From Legionella steelei (GTDB taxonomy: Bacteria > Pseudomonadota > Gammaproteobacteria > Legionellales > Legionellaceae): 61,973 bases of DNA. The position numbers were made by a program, and so were the translations under genes. Below the pieces are notes generated by a model. That model worked only from the letters and a program-made list of their open reading frames with translations, had not been told where the DNA came from and searched no databases. Location: the NCBI RefSeq assembly GCF_001468005.1, contig NZ_LNYY01000002.1:1-61973 (forward strand), written 5' to 3'. Position 1 is the first letter of the stretch. Each line of letters begins with the position of its first letter. Shown here one piece after another: positions 52,353 to 60,714 of the stretch.

Positions 52353-53567
52353 TTATACTACAGCAACCATCGGTGTCCTATGGGTAGAAGCAGGAAAAAA
52401 TGGAGGTTCTTTTTTTATTGCATAAAAACCATTGATGCTTGGCTTAACACCATCAAACGATTCCTGTACCTCTTCTGGTTGAACCATATCAATTTGTTCC
52501 AGGCGAATAATCTGTTGTTCCTGCCTGTCTAACAGCTTGCGATACCTCTGATTACTTTCTTCTAATTGTTTTGTAACTACAGAGAGTTTGCGTTCGGCTT
52601 CGCATATTCGCTCCGCTACCTGATCAAAGCTCTTTTCTTTATTAGTTAGGAATTCATTGAGTCTTAATTGAAATGAGGTACGTTGCTCTTCATCTGCTAT
52701 GACCGTTTTTGATAGGGCTTCTACTGTGCTTCTTAGAACAAGGGAAAGTGATTGTGCCTGATCAACCTCTTTACTCATTTTTACTTTAACTTCATCAAGT
52801 TCTTTAATTTTATCAGATAACTGATTTTGATTGTCTTTATACGCCAGAACAACCTGCTCTAATTCCTTTTGAGTGTTTTCTAAAACTTGAGACTGTTCCT
52901 CAATAGAGCCTTTAAGCGTTTTGGCAGTCAATTCGAGATCAATCTGAGTTGCACGAAGTGCCTTCTCGGTATCACTCAGCTTACTGATTTCTGATTTTAA
53001 TGTGTTAATTTGCTCACAAAATTGATCCACATTTTGGGTTAAGCGCGCATTTTCTTTCTGGAATGCCTCGATTTCAAGGGCTAATTGTTCGCGTAAGAGA
53101 TCTAAAGTTGAAATAACCGTGTCTAACAGTTCAACAAGACTTGAAATTCCTGCGTTTAAATTTTCGGTGTTGTTTGTGTTTTGGTTTTGATGATTTTCAA
53201 GAAGGATGTGACTTGCCGTGTATCCAATCGCCGTAACGATACTGAGGGTAATCAAGGCGGCCAGGTTTGCCAGGACGCCGATTACCAAAAGCGGTACGGT
53301 ACACCCAACTCCTCCGAGCACCTTTTGCCACAAGGGAATTTCATTCCAAAAACTTGCAGCACGAGAAAACCAGCTAGGATTGTTATTCATTGATTGAATC
53401 AATTGATTCAGATCTACTTTGATTTTTTGTATTTTATTTTGAGTCGTTACAATTTTCTCAAAACGCTCTTTATCTTTTTTTGTTTTCTGAGCGAGAGTGT
53501 CCTGCTCCATATGTTCTGATTGATGGATATCAGAATCCAACTCAAGTTCCACTTTTTGATACGACAT
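52353..53567 (-). CDS. Membrane-anchored long coiled-coil protein; effector candidate
   Basis: 404 residues. A polar N-terminus (1-75) leads to a hydrophobic hairpin (about 77-122: VLGGVGCTVPLLVIGVLANL, ALITLSIVTAIGYTASHILL), which could span the membrane twice. About 220 residues of continuous heptad-rich coiled coil follow (FQKENARLTQNVDQFCEQIN, KSEISKLSDTEKALRATQID). The C-terminus is PFFPASTHRTPMVAVV. A double membrane helix plus coiled coil resembles LegC-type Dot/Icm effectors that act on host vesicles, but homology is not claimed. No signal peptide is present. Confidence 0.62.
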   Translation of the reverse strand: MSYQKVELELDSDIHQSEHMEQDTLAQKTKKDKERFEKIVTTQNKIQKIKVDLNQLIQSMNNNPSWFSRAASFWNEIPLWQKVLGGVGCTVPLLVIGVLANLAALITLSIVTAIGYTASHILLENHQNQNTNNTENLNAGISSLVELLDTVISTLDLLREQLALEIEAFQKENARLTQNVDQFCEQINTLKSEISKLSDTEKALRATQIDLELTAKTLKGSIEEQSQVLENTQKELEQVVLAYKDNQNQLSDKIKELDEVKVKMSKEVDQAQSLSLVLRSTVEALSKTVIADEEQRTSFQLRLNEFLTNKEKSFDQVAERICEAERKLSVVTKQLEESNQRYRKLLDRQEQQIIRLEQIDMVQPEEVQESFDGVKPSINGFYAIKKEPPFFPASTHRTPMVAVV

Positions 53568-53701
53568 GATTCTTCCTTACAACGAATGGGTCATCCACTT
53601 TTTTTAAATCGAAATGGTGTCACAGGATGATTAGATTAAGCTTAAAATAAGCAGGGTGACGGATAACCTCTTAATTATTTAGTTAATTACCAGTACCATT
53701 T

Positions 53702-53824
53702 TTAGGTATTGGATTGAGGTGTATCTTCATTTTTTGAGGCACCGTATAAAAACCCTGAAAATAAGGTCTTAAGGTTGCTCATTGAGGTGGGAAATTGATT
53801 TTTAATATTCAGAATGTTACTCAT
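53702..53824 (-). CDS. Possible 40-residue peptide
   Basis: A short frame starting MSNILNIKNQFPTSMSNLKT and ending SKNEDTPQSNT, preceded by AAGGAAACG at loose spacing. It lies upstream of the coiled-coil gene on the same strand. No homology is recognised and it may not be real. Confidence 0.25.
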   Translation of the reverse strand: MSNILNIKNQFPTSMSNLKTLFSGFLYGASKNEDTPQSNT

Positions 53825-54030
53825 TACCACGTTTCCTTAATTTGGTTTGAAACAACAATCAACCGAGCGCTTTTCCTTCGAACGGTTAAATCTTGATCAT
53901 TCTATCGAATAAATTGTGCTCAGTCACTCTCTTTTTAATGAACTTACAGTCTTGATGTTCCTCCAAACAGAAGCGTTGTTTAAATCCCATCAATCAGGAA
54001 GTAAATTATTGTTATTATCCTTGATTGCCC

Positions 54031-54060
54031 CACAGGGTTACCCACAGAATTTGTGGATAA
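54031..54060 (+). other. DnaA-box pair, origin-like motif copy 2
   Basis: TTACCCACA (54038-54046) and the perfect inverse box TGTGGATAA (54052-54060) occupy a 30-bp block starting CACAGGGTTA. It differs at only four positions from 14758-14787. It lies 260 bp downstream of the replication gene. Confidence 0.7.
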
Positions 54061-54320
54061 CTTTATGGAACTGTTTTTGATAGGCATTTATTATTGGGAA
54101 CAGTGAAGGCTTTATATATAGAGATCTCAAGCTTAAGTGTTCCCCAAAAAAAACATTGAACAGTGAGTTACATTAAAAAAATGAGGACTATAGTTTCTTA
54201 AACTCATTCTTATTGAGGGGTTAAAAATAGCATATTGAATTAATTTTGAACGTTTATTTATAAGAGGCGATAGGGTTTCTTCCTATCTAAAGGCATTTTA
54301 GATTAAAATTACTTAAAAAT

Positions 54321-57300
54321 TTAAGCAAATACGGGAATATCTGAATTGTCTAGCGTGAAAAACCGCTTTATTTTCTTGAAGGTTTCAATAAAAAATTCAG
54401 TGGTTGACGGCTCTTTTAGGCGGCAATATGAGGTATCCAGTGGCGCTGAAACACCAGCAAGACCCTTAGCACGACGCATAATCAATGCATTTAACAGGTT
54501 AATGCGCTCAATATCCAGATGATAAAGTCCATGCTCGGCTTTCCCTACTCGTTTTTGTTTTAAACCCATTCTGCTAAGCAGCATGGAAAGAAAGCGCAAG
54601 GGGTCGCGTTGCAAAAGTTGCGCGGAGGGAACGGAGATGAGCCCTTGAAGAATGGCGCGATGTTCCTCTATCCAATTTATAAAACCACTGTGAAGAATGG
54701 TGTCTTTGGTGTATTGATAATCGTGAAGCGCTAAGGTCTGATGAGTAGTGGTTAAATGAAGTGTATCGAGTACTTTTTTATAAAGCAGTTGCAAGGTACT
54801 AAAATGCGTTAAATCCGCTGCAAATTGCGCCCCATCTTCAAGTTGGGCAACAAATCGTTTTTGCGCAAGGGCTGCATCACCTAAAGCAAGCTCTAAGGCT
54901 AATACCTGTTTTTTAAAACGTCCATTATTATCCATATTCGCCATGGCGGTAATGGATGCTTCATCTCGTTCTGACAGATTATAAAACTCAATAAGCTGCT
55001 GTTTTTTATACTGCCTGGATTCGCTCATTGTTTTGCGAGGCTTTTGAGCAAGCGCTACTAATTGAGCCGCGGTTAAGGGTAGCTGCTCCTGGCTGATAAG
55101 GGAGGCATCTTGTTCAATGCACGCATTTTTAAATTGACGCAATTGTTGTTGGGTGGTTACATCAAGGGTGGTATCAAAATAGGTGAGCTTCATGCCATCA
55201 TGCAATGCCAGCAGGGAAAATTGTTGGTAAAAATCATTAAAGCTTGCATGACGTGCCTGGGTCACTAAAAGAGTTAACTGTTCGTAATCAGGGTTTAGAA
55301 TGATACGTTGTCCCTCTTTATCCAGATTCATAAGGCTTATATCATGCTGATGTGTGTTTAACCACTTAGAGGCAATAACATCAGGATTTAATGATTTAAA
55401 GGCTTGTCGTTTATCACAAAAAACGTGCAAGGTTTTGTGGTTTCGGATTCGTCCTAACGCTTGCATGCAATCATTGGCGGTATTGACCTGGGCGTTAAAC
55501 ACACCGCCTACAAAATCAAAATGTCCGTTATCAATAGAGACACCGGTACTCACCGATGGAGTACATACCAGGTAATCGTAGCGTTTTGACACTTCATTGA
55601 CGTTATTAAAAAAAGCCTGATTTTCAGCGTCACCCGCATTATCACTTGATATATAAAGTCCACGCTTTTCAGGAAAGGCCATGTTCAGCGCGGAATAGGT
55701 TTTAAAGGCTTCCTTTTTGGAATTAAAGGCAAGGTATACTTTTTGTTCTTGCTCTAAAGCCTGCATGGCGGTCATTTGCACGCTTTCTGGGCTGTCGTGA
55801 AAGGCTATTTGGCGTGCGCTTCCTGGTTCAAAGCGGTTAAAATGAATGGTGACGGGTTGATTAGGGCAAAAACGTTGAACCATTTGTACTGTTGCTTGAG
55901 ACAGATGTGCATCAAGGCAAATCAGACTTTTGGCATTTGTCATGACGTGTTGCAGTACAGAAAATATCAGGGGTTTTTGTTCAATATGGGAAGTCAGACG
56001 GGCAAGAACCTGTTCGATTTCATCAATGATGACCACATCATAGTGTCTCAGTGAGCCTTCTGCGGTGAGTTTTCCTAAGGAATTGAGGCAAATGGCCAGG
56101 CGATGTTCGATTTGTAAGTCAAAATTATCACACTCATTATAACTGGTTAACCCTAATCGAGAAGCGGCACTTTCCACCAGTGAAATAAGATGGGTTGTGA
56201 ACAAAATGGATTGTTTAGGGTTTTGTTTCACCAGGTGCTCAACTATGGCCGTTTTTCCTGTACCAATGGCAGAACGCACTAAATGTACGCCCTCTCGTTT
56301 AAATACATCATTGGGTAAATAACGACTGTTATAAGATAGCTTTACGCCATCTCTAAATTGACCAGGTGCCACCGCTCCATGGGCATGTTGGTTAAAATGT
56401 CGTAATTCATGCCATAAGCCTAAATGGATATCAGGTTTTTGGGGGATGGTTGAGACTAAGCGATTTAATCCGTCTAACCGATGTAAATCATTAAAGTCAG
56501 TAGCCTCTTTAATTAGCTCTGAATCGAATGTTGAAAAATCAGGCGTGCAGACCAAGGTGCCTCTTAGTTTAAAAGCAGTACGGTTGGCTTGAATGAGTCC
56601 GGTGTTGCCTAAAACCCTACCAAATTTAGTTTTAATATCGGCTTTTTGCCAGTCATTATCAGCCCAGATAATAATCTGTGTTTTAGGATAGTGGCGTTTT
56701 AATGATTTACATACAGGGAGTAAGTTAAAGGCATCAAGAGCTGCAAAGACAGGCTCACCAATCGCACGATGGATGCTGGCAGCAGTTGCCACCCCTTCGC
56801 ATACATGAATGGTGCTTATTTTTTCAGGTAAGGAAGGACAACCTATGAGCGTAAAATGACCTTTTTTAGATAAGCTTTTAGTAAATCGTTTTTGACCGTC
56901 ATTAAAAATGCGTTGCAGGCCTAAAAAAGTATTATGGGTATCAATAATGGCTACTGCAATGTGATGCTTGGCGTGTTTTATTCCTGGAATAATACCCTCG
57001 GATAACCCTTTTCGTTTGAGGTAGTGACTTGTGCCCTTATCAGTCATCGATTGCCAGGATTCTTTATCACGAGCAACCCAGTCAATGGGATTGATTTCTG
57101 GCATGGGTTCTATACGGGGTTTAATTGCTGTCTTTGCGGGTGATGAAAAAAGCCCTCCCCTCGCCTCTTGCCATAGTGCTTTAAGTACGGACTTGTTATC
57201 AAAGCGCTCAGAGTGACCACCGTGTCGAAAGGTGTAATAGGTCAAAGCGAGATAGGGAATTCCATCGCTGTTATATTCTATCGTTGCGCGATAGCTTTGT

Positions 57301-57512
57301 TTTTTAGCCGGTTTATCAATGTAATGCCATCGATTATCTACGATTAGGCTGCTTACCGGTGTTCGCAGGTCTTCCCCATGAACATTGAGAAATGCAATTG
57401 CCTCATCAATCAATCGAGCCTCGATGGATTGCTTGTTCTCAATTGCCCATTGGGCAAAAGATTTACTACTCACTCGCTCTAACGAGTTGTTATTCTTATT
57501 AAAAAATCCCAT
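54321..57512 (-). CDS. rep: Plasmid replication protein: Toprim primase plus helicase (CyRepA1-like)
   Basis: 1063 residues. An N-terminal helical and zinc-free primase-like part (1-200) is followed by a Toprim domain: STIHVCEGVATAASIHRAIG, then FAALDAFNLLP and QIIIWADNDWQKAD, giving the E and D-x-D metal ligands. Residues about 400-700 form an SF2-type helicase with Walker A SAIGTGKTAIVEHL, DEAD-like VVIIDEIEQVL, and later motifs CTPSVSTGVSIDNGHFDF and ALGRIRNHKTLHVF. This combination matches large CyRepA1-type plasmid replication proteins. It should unwind and prime the plasmid. The adjacent downstream DnaA-box region is a likely origin, and parAB diverges upstream. Confidence 0.85.
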   Translation of the reverse strand: MGFFNKNNNSLERVSSKSFAQWAIENKQSIEARLIDEAIAFLNVHGEDLRTPVSSLIVDNRWHYIDKPAKKQSYRATIEYNSDGIPYLALTYYTFRHGGHSERFDNKSVLKALWQEARGGLFSSPAKTAIKPRIEPMPEINPIDWVARDKESWQSMTDKGTSHYLKRKGLSEGIIPGIKHAKHHIAVAIIDTHNTFLGLQRIFNDGQKRFTKSLSKKGHFTLIGCPSLPEKISTIHVCEGVATAASIHRAIGEPVFAALDAFNLLPVCKSLKRHYPKTQIIIWADNDWQKADIKTKFGRVLGNTGLIQANRTAFKLRGTLVCTPDFSTFDSELIKEATDFNDLHRLDGLNRLVSTIPQKPDIHLGLWHELRHFNQHAHGAVAPGQFRDGVKLSYNSRYLPNDVFKREGVHLVRSAIGTGKTAIVEHLVKQNPKQSILFTTHLISLVESAASRLGLTSYNECDNFDLQIEHRLAICLNSLGKLTAEGSLRHYDVVIIDEIEQVLARLTSHIEQKPLIFSVLQHVMTNAKSLICLDAHLSQATVQMVQRFCPNQPVTIHFNRFEPGSARQIAFHDSPESVQMTAMQALEQEQKVYLAFNSKKEAFKTYSALNMAFPEKRGLYISSDNAGDAENQAFFNNVNEVSKRYDYLVCTPSVSTGVSIDNGHFDFVGGVFNAQVNTANDCMQALGRIRNHKTLHVFCDKRQAFKSLNPDVIASKWLNTHQHDISLMNLDKEGQRIILNPDYEQLTLLVTQARHASFNDFYQQFSLLALHDGMKLTYFDTTLDVTTQQQLRQFKNACIEQDASLISQEQLPLTAAQLVALAQKPRKTMSESRQYKKQQLIEFYNLSERDEASITAMANMDNNGRFKKQVLALELALGDAALAQKRFVAQLEDGAQFAADLTHFSTLQLLYKKVLDTLHLTTTHQTLALHDYQYTKDTILHSGFINWIEEHRAILQGLISVPSAQLLQRDPLRFLSMLLSRMGLKQKRVGKAEHGLYHLDIERINLLNALIMRRAKGLAGVSAPLDTSYCRLKEPSTTEFFIETFKKIKRFFTLDNSDIPVFA

Positions 57513-57946
57513 TATACATGTCCCTTACACCAAAAAATCTTGATGTTTATAAGGAACAAAGCTAAACTAATCAGTGTGTTCATCCAAAAAATTCAATTTT
57601 ATTGATTATTTTTGGTGTTTAGCTTTGTTCCGAGCTAATAGTTATATTTTATTGAGGAAGAGTTTGCAGACTTTTCCTCAATGCACTTAGTTCACTATAT
57701 ACCCTCTCACCATTTTATTGCCCATAATTTAATCATCCAACATTAATAACTAGTTCATATGGTTTGCTATTAAATTACAAAATCTCTTTGTGTACAACCA
57801 CTCTTTCAATACTCTATAACAACCCAATACAATCCGCAATATATGGCCTTAAAAAATAAAAAACACGGAATTTAGAATTTATCACTTGATAAATAACGAA
57901 TTAACCTATAAATTTAAATTTCATCTTTTTTATTAAAAGGAAATAA
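57513..57946. other. Divergent rep/parA intergenic region with two long inverted repeats
   Basis: 434 bp of AT-rich DNA containing the 15-bp inverted repeat at 57553-57631 and the 9-bp one at 57651-57682, plus promoters for rep (leftward) and parA (rightward). No gene or confident RNA is recognised. Possible roles are centromere, operator or replication-control RNA. Confidence 0.5.
57553..57631. repeat. Perfect 15-bp inverted repeat upstream of rep and parA
   Basis: GGAACAAAGCTAAAC (57553-57567) and GTTTAGCTTTGTTCC (57617-57631) are exact complements with 49 bp between them. An inner CCAAAAA/TTTTTGG pair extends the possible stem. Immediately beyond it lies ATTGAGGAA/TTCCTCAAT (57651-57659 and 57674-57682). 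The repeats are seen directly; function is unknown. Confidence 0.7.
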
Positions 57947-59158
57947 ATGAAAAATCAAGCGGGAATTGAATACATAAGAGCATTAATAACTCGTGGAGAA
58001 AGTGTTTTACGACAAATAGAAGAAAGTGGGAGGACGCCAAATAATAAGAAAATCTTGGAAAGAAGATGGTCATTGAAAGAAGCTGCTGAGTTGGTAGGTA
58101 GATCAAGTAGTTCTATTCTTAAAATCCAAAATCAACTAATTACTGATGGACTTCTTGATAATCTCGAAAAATATGAATCAACGAATCGGATTTCTGGTTA
58201 TACATTAAAACAGATCAATCAATTTAGAAATCATTTCAAAACCTTTCCAAGAAGAGATTCTTCCTTGGATGATTGTTTAACCTTGGCCATTCAAACTTTT
58301 AAAGGAGGTGTTGGAAAATCAGTGACCAGTGTGGCCGCAGCGCAATATTTTGCAACTATGGGTTATAGGGTTTTATTTATAGATATGGATTCACAAGCGT
58401 CTTCTACAAGCAGTTTTGGTTATATTCCTGATCGTGACATTGATGACAATAGTACATTATTACCATATTTCAAGGGAGAAAGAGATAGTTTGCATTATTG
58501 TATTAGGAAAACATATTGGGAAGGATTAGATATTATCCCATCAAATTTACAACTTTATAATCTTGAACTTGGTATAGCAGAACAAATAAGGGATTTGCCA
58601 ACAATTGAAAAAAATTATGTTTTTACAGAACTTAAGCAAGGAATTGACACAGTTAAAGATTCATATGATTTAGTTATTATAGATAGTCCACCCGCATTAG
58701 GTTTTACTTCAATGAATATTTTGTGTGCCGCAGATGCCATTATTGTTCCAACACCTCCGGCACTTTATGAGTTTAGCTCTACTGTTCAATATCTTAGAAT
58801 GATAGAAAATGTTATTGAAATGATCAATTCAGAAAAAGAATATAGATTTATCAAGATTTTAGCCACAGATGTTTTTCCGAATCAAATTAATCATAGGGAA
58901 TTTTTACCTATTATGCAGGACGTATTTGGTTACCATATGATGAGTAAGTATTTTTTACATACTACTGAAATAGGAAATGCAGCCATTGATTTTCAAACCG
59001 CATTGGAAGTAAGAAGACCTCAAAAAAGAGCGCTTAATATTATTAATTCTTTTTGTAAGGAGATTGAAATAGAAATATGGAAAACATGGCCAAGCAAATT
59101 TAAGAAATTAGAAAAAGAAGGGAAATTCGTGTTAGGAGGTGAAAATGTCTACGCGTAA
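57947..59158 (+). CDS. parA: ParA partition ATPase, type Ia
   Basis: 403 residues. The N-terminal 110 residues include a helix-turn-helix region (WSLKEAAELVGRSSSSILKI), typical of type Ia ParA proteins that repress their own operon. The ATPase has the deviant Walker A FKGGVGKSVTSVAAAQYF, then LFIDMDSQASSTSSFGY, and Walker B LVIIDSPPALGF. It moves plasmid copies along the nucleoid with ParB and a centromere. A strong AAAGGAAAT ribosome site precedes the ATG. The parB start lies inside the end of the gene. Confidence 0.95.
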   Translation: MKNQAGIEYIRALITRGESVLRQIEESGRTPNNKKILERRWSLKEAAELVGRSSSSILKIQNQLITDGLLDNLEKYESTNRISGYTLKQINQFRNHFKTFPRRDSSLDDCLTLAIQTFKGGVGKSVTSVAAAQYFATMGYRVLFIDMDSQASSTSSFGYIPDRDIDDNSTLLPYFKGERDSLHYCIRKTYWEGLDIIPSNLQLYNLELGIAEQIRDLPTIEKNYVFTELKQGIDTVKDSYDLVIIDSPPALGFTSMNILCAADAIIVPTPPALYEFSSTVQYLRMIENVIEMINSEKEYRFIKILATDVFPNQINHREFLPIMQDVFGYHMMSKYFLHTTEIGNAAIDFQTALEVRRPQKRALNIINSFCKEIEIEIWKTWPSKFKKLEKEGKFVLGGENVYA

Positions 59159-60143
59159 AAAAAGATCTCTTTCTGGTGTCATAGCTAATGACTCTGAGAC
59201 AATAGGAATTAACAATAAAATCATATTACCTGCTACATCAAGAACATTAAATCAAGATAAAAAAAACAATCACAGCGAGGCAGTTAGAGGAACAGAATTT
59301 TTAGTTGAACCATCCGATTGTCGTCCTTGGAAGTTTCATAACAGAGACAACATTTGGATGAATGTGGATAAATGCCAAGATCTTATTTCTTCCATTAGAA
59401 AGAACGGACAAAAAGTTCCTATATTTGCACGAAAAATAGAAAATGATCCTGATGGTAAAAATTGGGAAATTATAGCAGGAAGAAGAAGATGGTTTGCATG
59501 CAATCATTTGGGTATAAAAATTCGCGTTAAAGCAACAGATGCTAATGATCGTGAATGTGCAATTTTAATGAATTTAGAAAATAAAGATAGAAATGATATT
59601 AGTGAATTTGAAGATGCTATAAGTTTCAAACAACAACTAGAAGCGAATTTATTTGACAGTCAAGATGAGATGGCTATAGCTCTAGATCTTAAAAAGAGTA
59701 AGCTATCTAAAATGCTATCCGCCGCTAAAATTATAGAATACAAAGAGATTATAGATCTTTTTAAAGATATTACACTCTTAAAAATTAACCCAGTATATTC
59801 TTTAGTTTTATTGTTAGAAAAAAACAGCATGAATGAAGAGCGTATAATTAAAAAGGCGCAATATTTGCGCGATGTAATATCAAGCAGGAAGATTCCAATA
59901 AAAACCAATGTTATTATTAATGAACTAATAAATTCATTGGACAATGAAGATAATAAGAAAAATATAGCTTATAAGACATTTAAGTTGGATGAGAAAGTTA
60001 TTATTAAGACAAGCGAGGTAACTTCGAGAAAAGTTGTTTTTGAGCTTAACAAGTCGAATTTAATTAATTTTAGTTCCGAAGAAATCAAGAAGGTTGTACT
60101 AGAAGCATTAGAAGAGTACATGGTTGATCACTCAGTTTCATAA
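59145..60143 (+). CDS. parB: ParB centromere-binding protein
   Basis: About 332 residues from ATG 59145, chosen for AGGAGG five bases upstream; GTG 59139 is alternative. The ParB/Spo0J nuclease-like N-terminal domain has KNGQKVPIFARKI and IAGRRRWFACNHLGIKIRV. The linker NLENKDRNDISEFEDAISFK and a helix-turn-helix (QDEMAIALDLKKSKLSKMLS) bind the centromere. The C-terminal part should dimerise. It overlaps parA by 14 bp. Confidence 0.92.
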   Translation: MSTRKKRSLSGVIANDSETIGINNKIILPATSRTLNQDKKNNHSEAVRGTEFLVEPSDCRPWKFHNRDNIWMNVDKCQDLISSIRKNGQKVPIFARKIENDPDGKNWEIIAGRRRWFACNHLGIKIRVKATDANDRECAILMNLENKDRNDISEFEDAISFKQQLEANLFDSQDEMAIALDLKKSKLSKMLSAAKIIEYKEIIDLFKDITLLKINPVYSLVLLLEKNSMNEERIIKKAQYLRDVISSRKIPIKTNVIINELINSLDNEDNKKNIAYKTFKLDEKVIIKTSEVTSRKVVFELNKSNLINFSSEEIKKVVLEALEEYMVDHSVS

Positions 60144-60155
60144 ATGAAACTGAGT
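60130..60155. terminator. Perfect 12-bp hairpin at the parB stop: terminator or parS candidate
   Basis: ACTCAGTTTCAT (60130-60141) and ATGAAACTGAGT (60144-60155) are exact complements around two A residues, and the parB stop codon sits in the middle. A loose T-rich tail (TATTTGTTTTTA) follows. It may end parAB transcription. P1-type centromeres also lie just after parB and contain TTTCA/TGAAA-type boxes, so parS is an alternative. Confidence 0.6.
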
Positions 60156-60487
60156 GTAACTATTTGTTTTTAATATATTTTTAATTAATTAACAAAATAT
60201 TTAGTATATTAAAAAATGAAATTAGACTATCGAAAATATATATTTTTTAATGTTGGCTATTAAGTGATTTTGCCGCCCAAGGATATTGTTTAAACAAAAG
60301 TTGTAATTTTTTAAATGAATCGATTACTATGTGTTTCTGAAGCAAAGCAAGGATGCGTAGAGTCGATAGATATACTTAAAAAGTAGAGGAAATTTTTAGG
60401 CTTATTTTTTATTCGGCATGAATTAGAATTTACTTTAAATAATTATAAAATGTATAATGAATTACCTAATCTAAGTTAGGAGGAACT
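60156..60487. other. AT-rich leader region ahead of the borosin-like locus
   Basis: About 330 bp without a gene. It holds a promoter (60430-60458) and a small hairpin touching the ribosome site (60465-60480). Nothing else is recognised. Confidence 0.5.
60430..60458 (+). promoter_or_regulatory. Promoter of the borosin-like operon
   Basis: TTACTT (60430-60435) and a perfect TATAAT (60453-60458) are 17 bp apart, about 30 bp before the precursor start. CCTAA (60465-60469) can pair with TTAGG (60476-60480), partly covering the AGGAGG ribosome site at 60478-60483, a possible translational switch. The hairpin is short, so this part is weak. Confidence 0.55.
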
Positions 60488-60706
60488 ATGGAATTATTAG
60501 ATGCAGTTGAGGCATTAGTAAAAAATCCCTTTCTTGATATGTTGTTTTTAGAAGATTCAATGCTTAGTAAAAGTTTGGTTGAATCATATAAGAACTCAGA
60601 TACCCATAAGATCAGAGAATTAATAGCAAAAAAGAAAGAATTTTCAGATATGAGTCATGTCATACCATTTCCAGATATGAGTCATGTTTTTCCAGTGACA
60701 AGATAA
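60488..60706 (+). CDS. Candidate split-borosin precursor peptide with two core repeats
   Basis: 72 residues after a strong AGGAGG site. Residues 1-50 are helical and amphipathic (LLDAVEALVKNPFLDMLFLE; LSKSLVESYKNSDTHKIREL), in keeping with the helical binding domain of split-borosin precursors such as SonA. Residues 53-70 hold two 9-residue units, SDMSHVIPF and PDMSHVFPV, then TR. The DNA of the units shares an exact 16-bp word (60645-60660 and 60672-60687) at a 27-bp period. Hydrophobic Val, Ile and Phe around V58, I59, F61, V67 and F68 are plausible backbone N-methylation sites. The gene sits 8 bp ahead of the methyltransferase. The family is inferred mainly from that neighbour and the architecture. 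Confidence 0.75.
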   Translation: MELLDAVEALVKNPFLDMLFLEDSMLSKSLVESYKNSDTHKIRELIAKKKEFSDMSHVIPFPDMSHVFPVTR

Positions 60707-60714
60707 GGTTTTAT

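Larger units (their letters stand above)
53568..54320. other. Non-coding region, probable replication origin
   Basis: About 750 bp between the coiled-coil gene and the replication gene. It contains a possible 40-codon frame (53702-53824) and a DnaA-box pair (54038-54060). GAACAGTGA appears twice, near 54099 and 54158, and TGTTCCCC once between them. Long A/T runs follow. The position directly downstream of rep and the DnaA boxes suggest an oriV. Confidence 0.55.
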
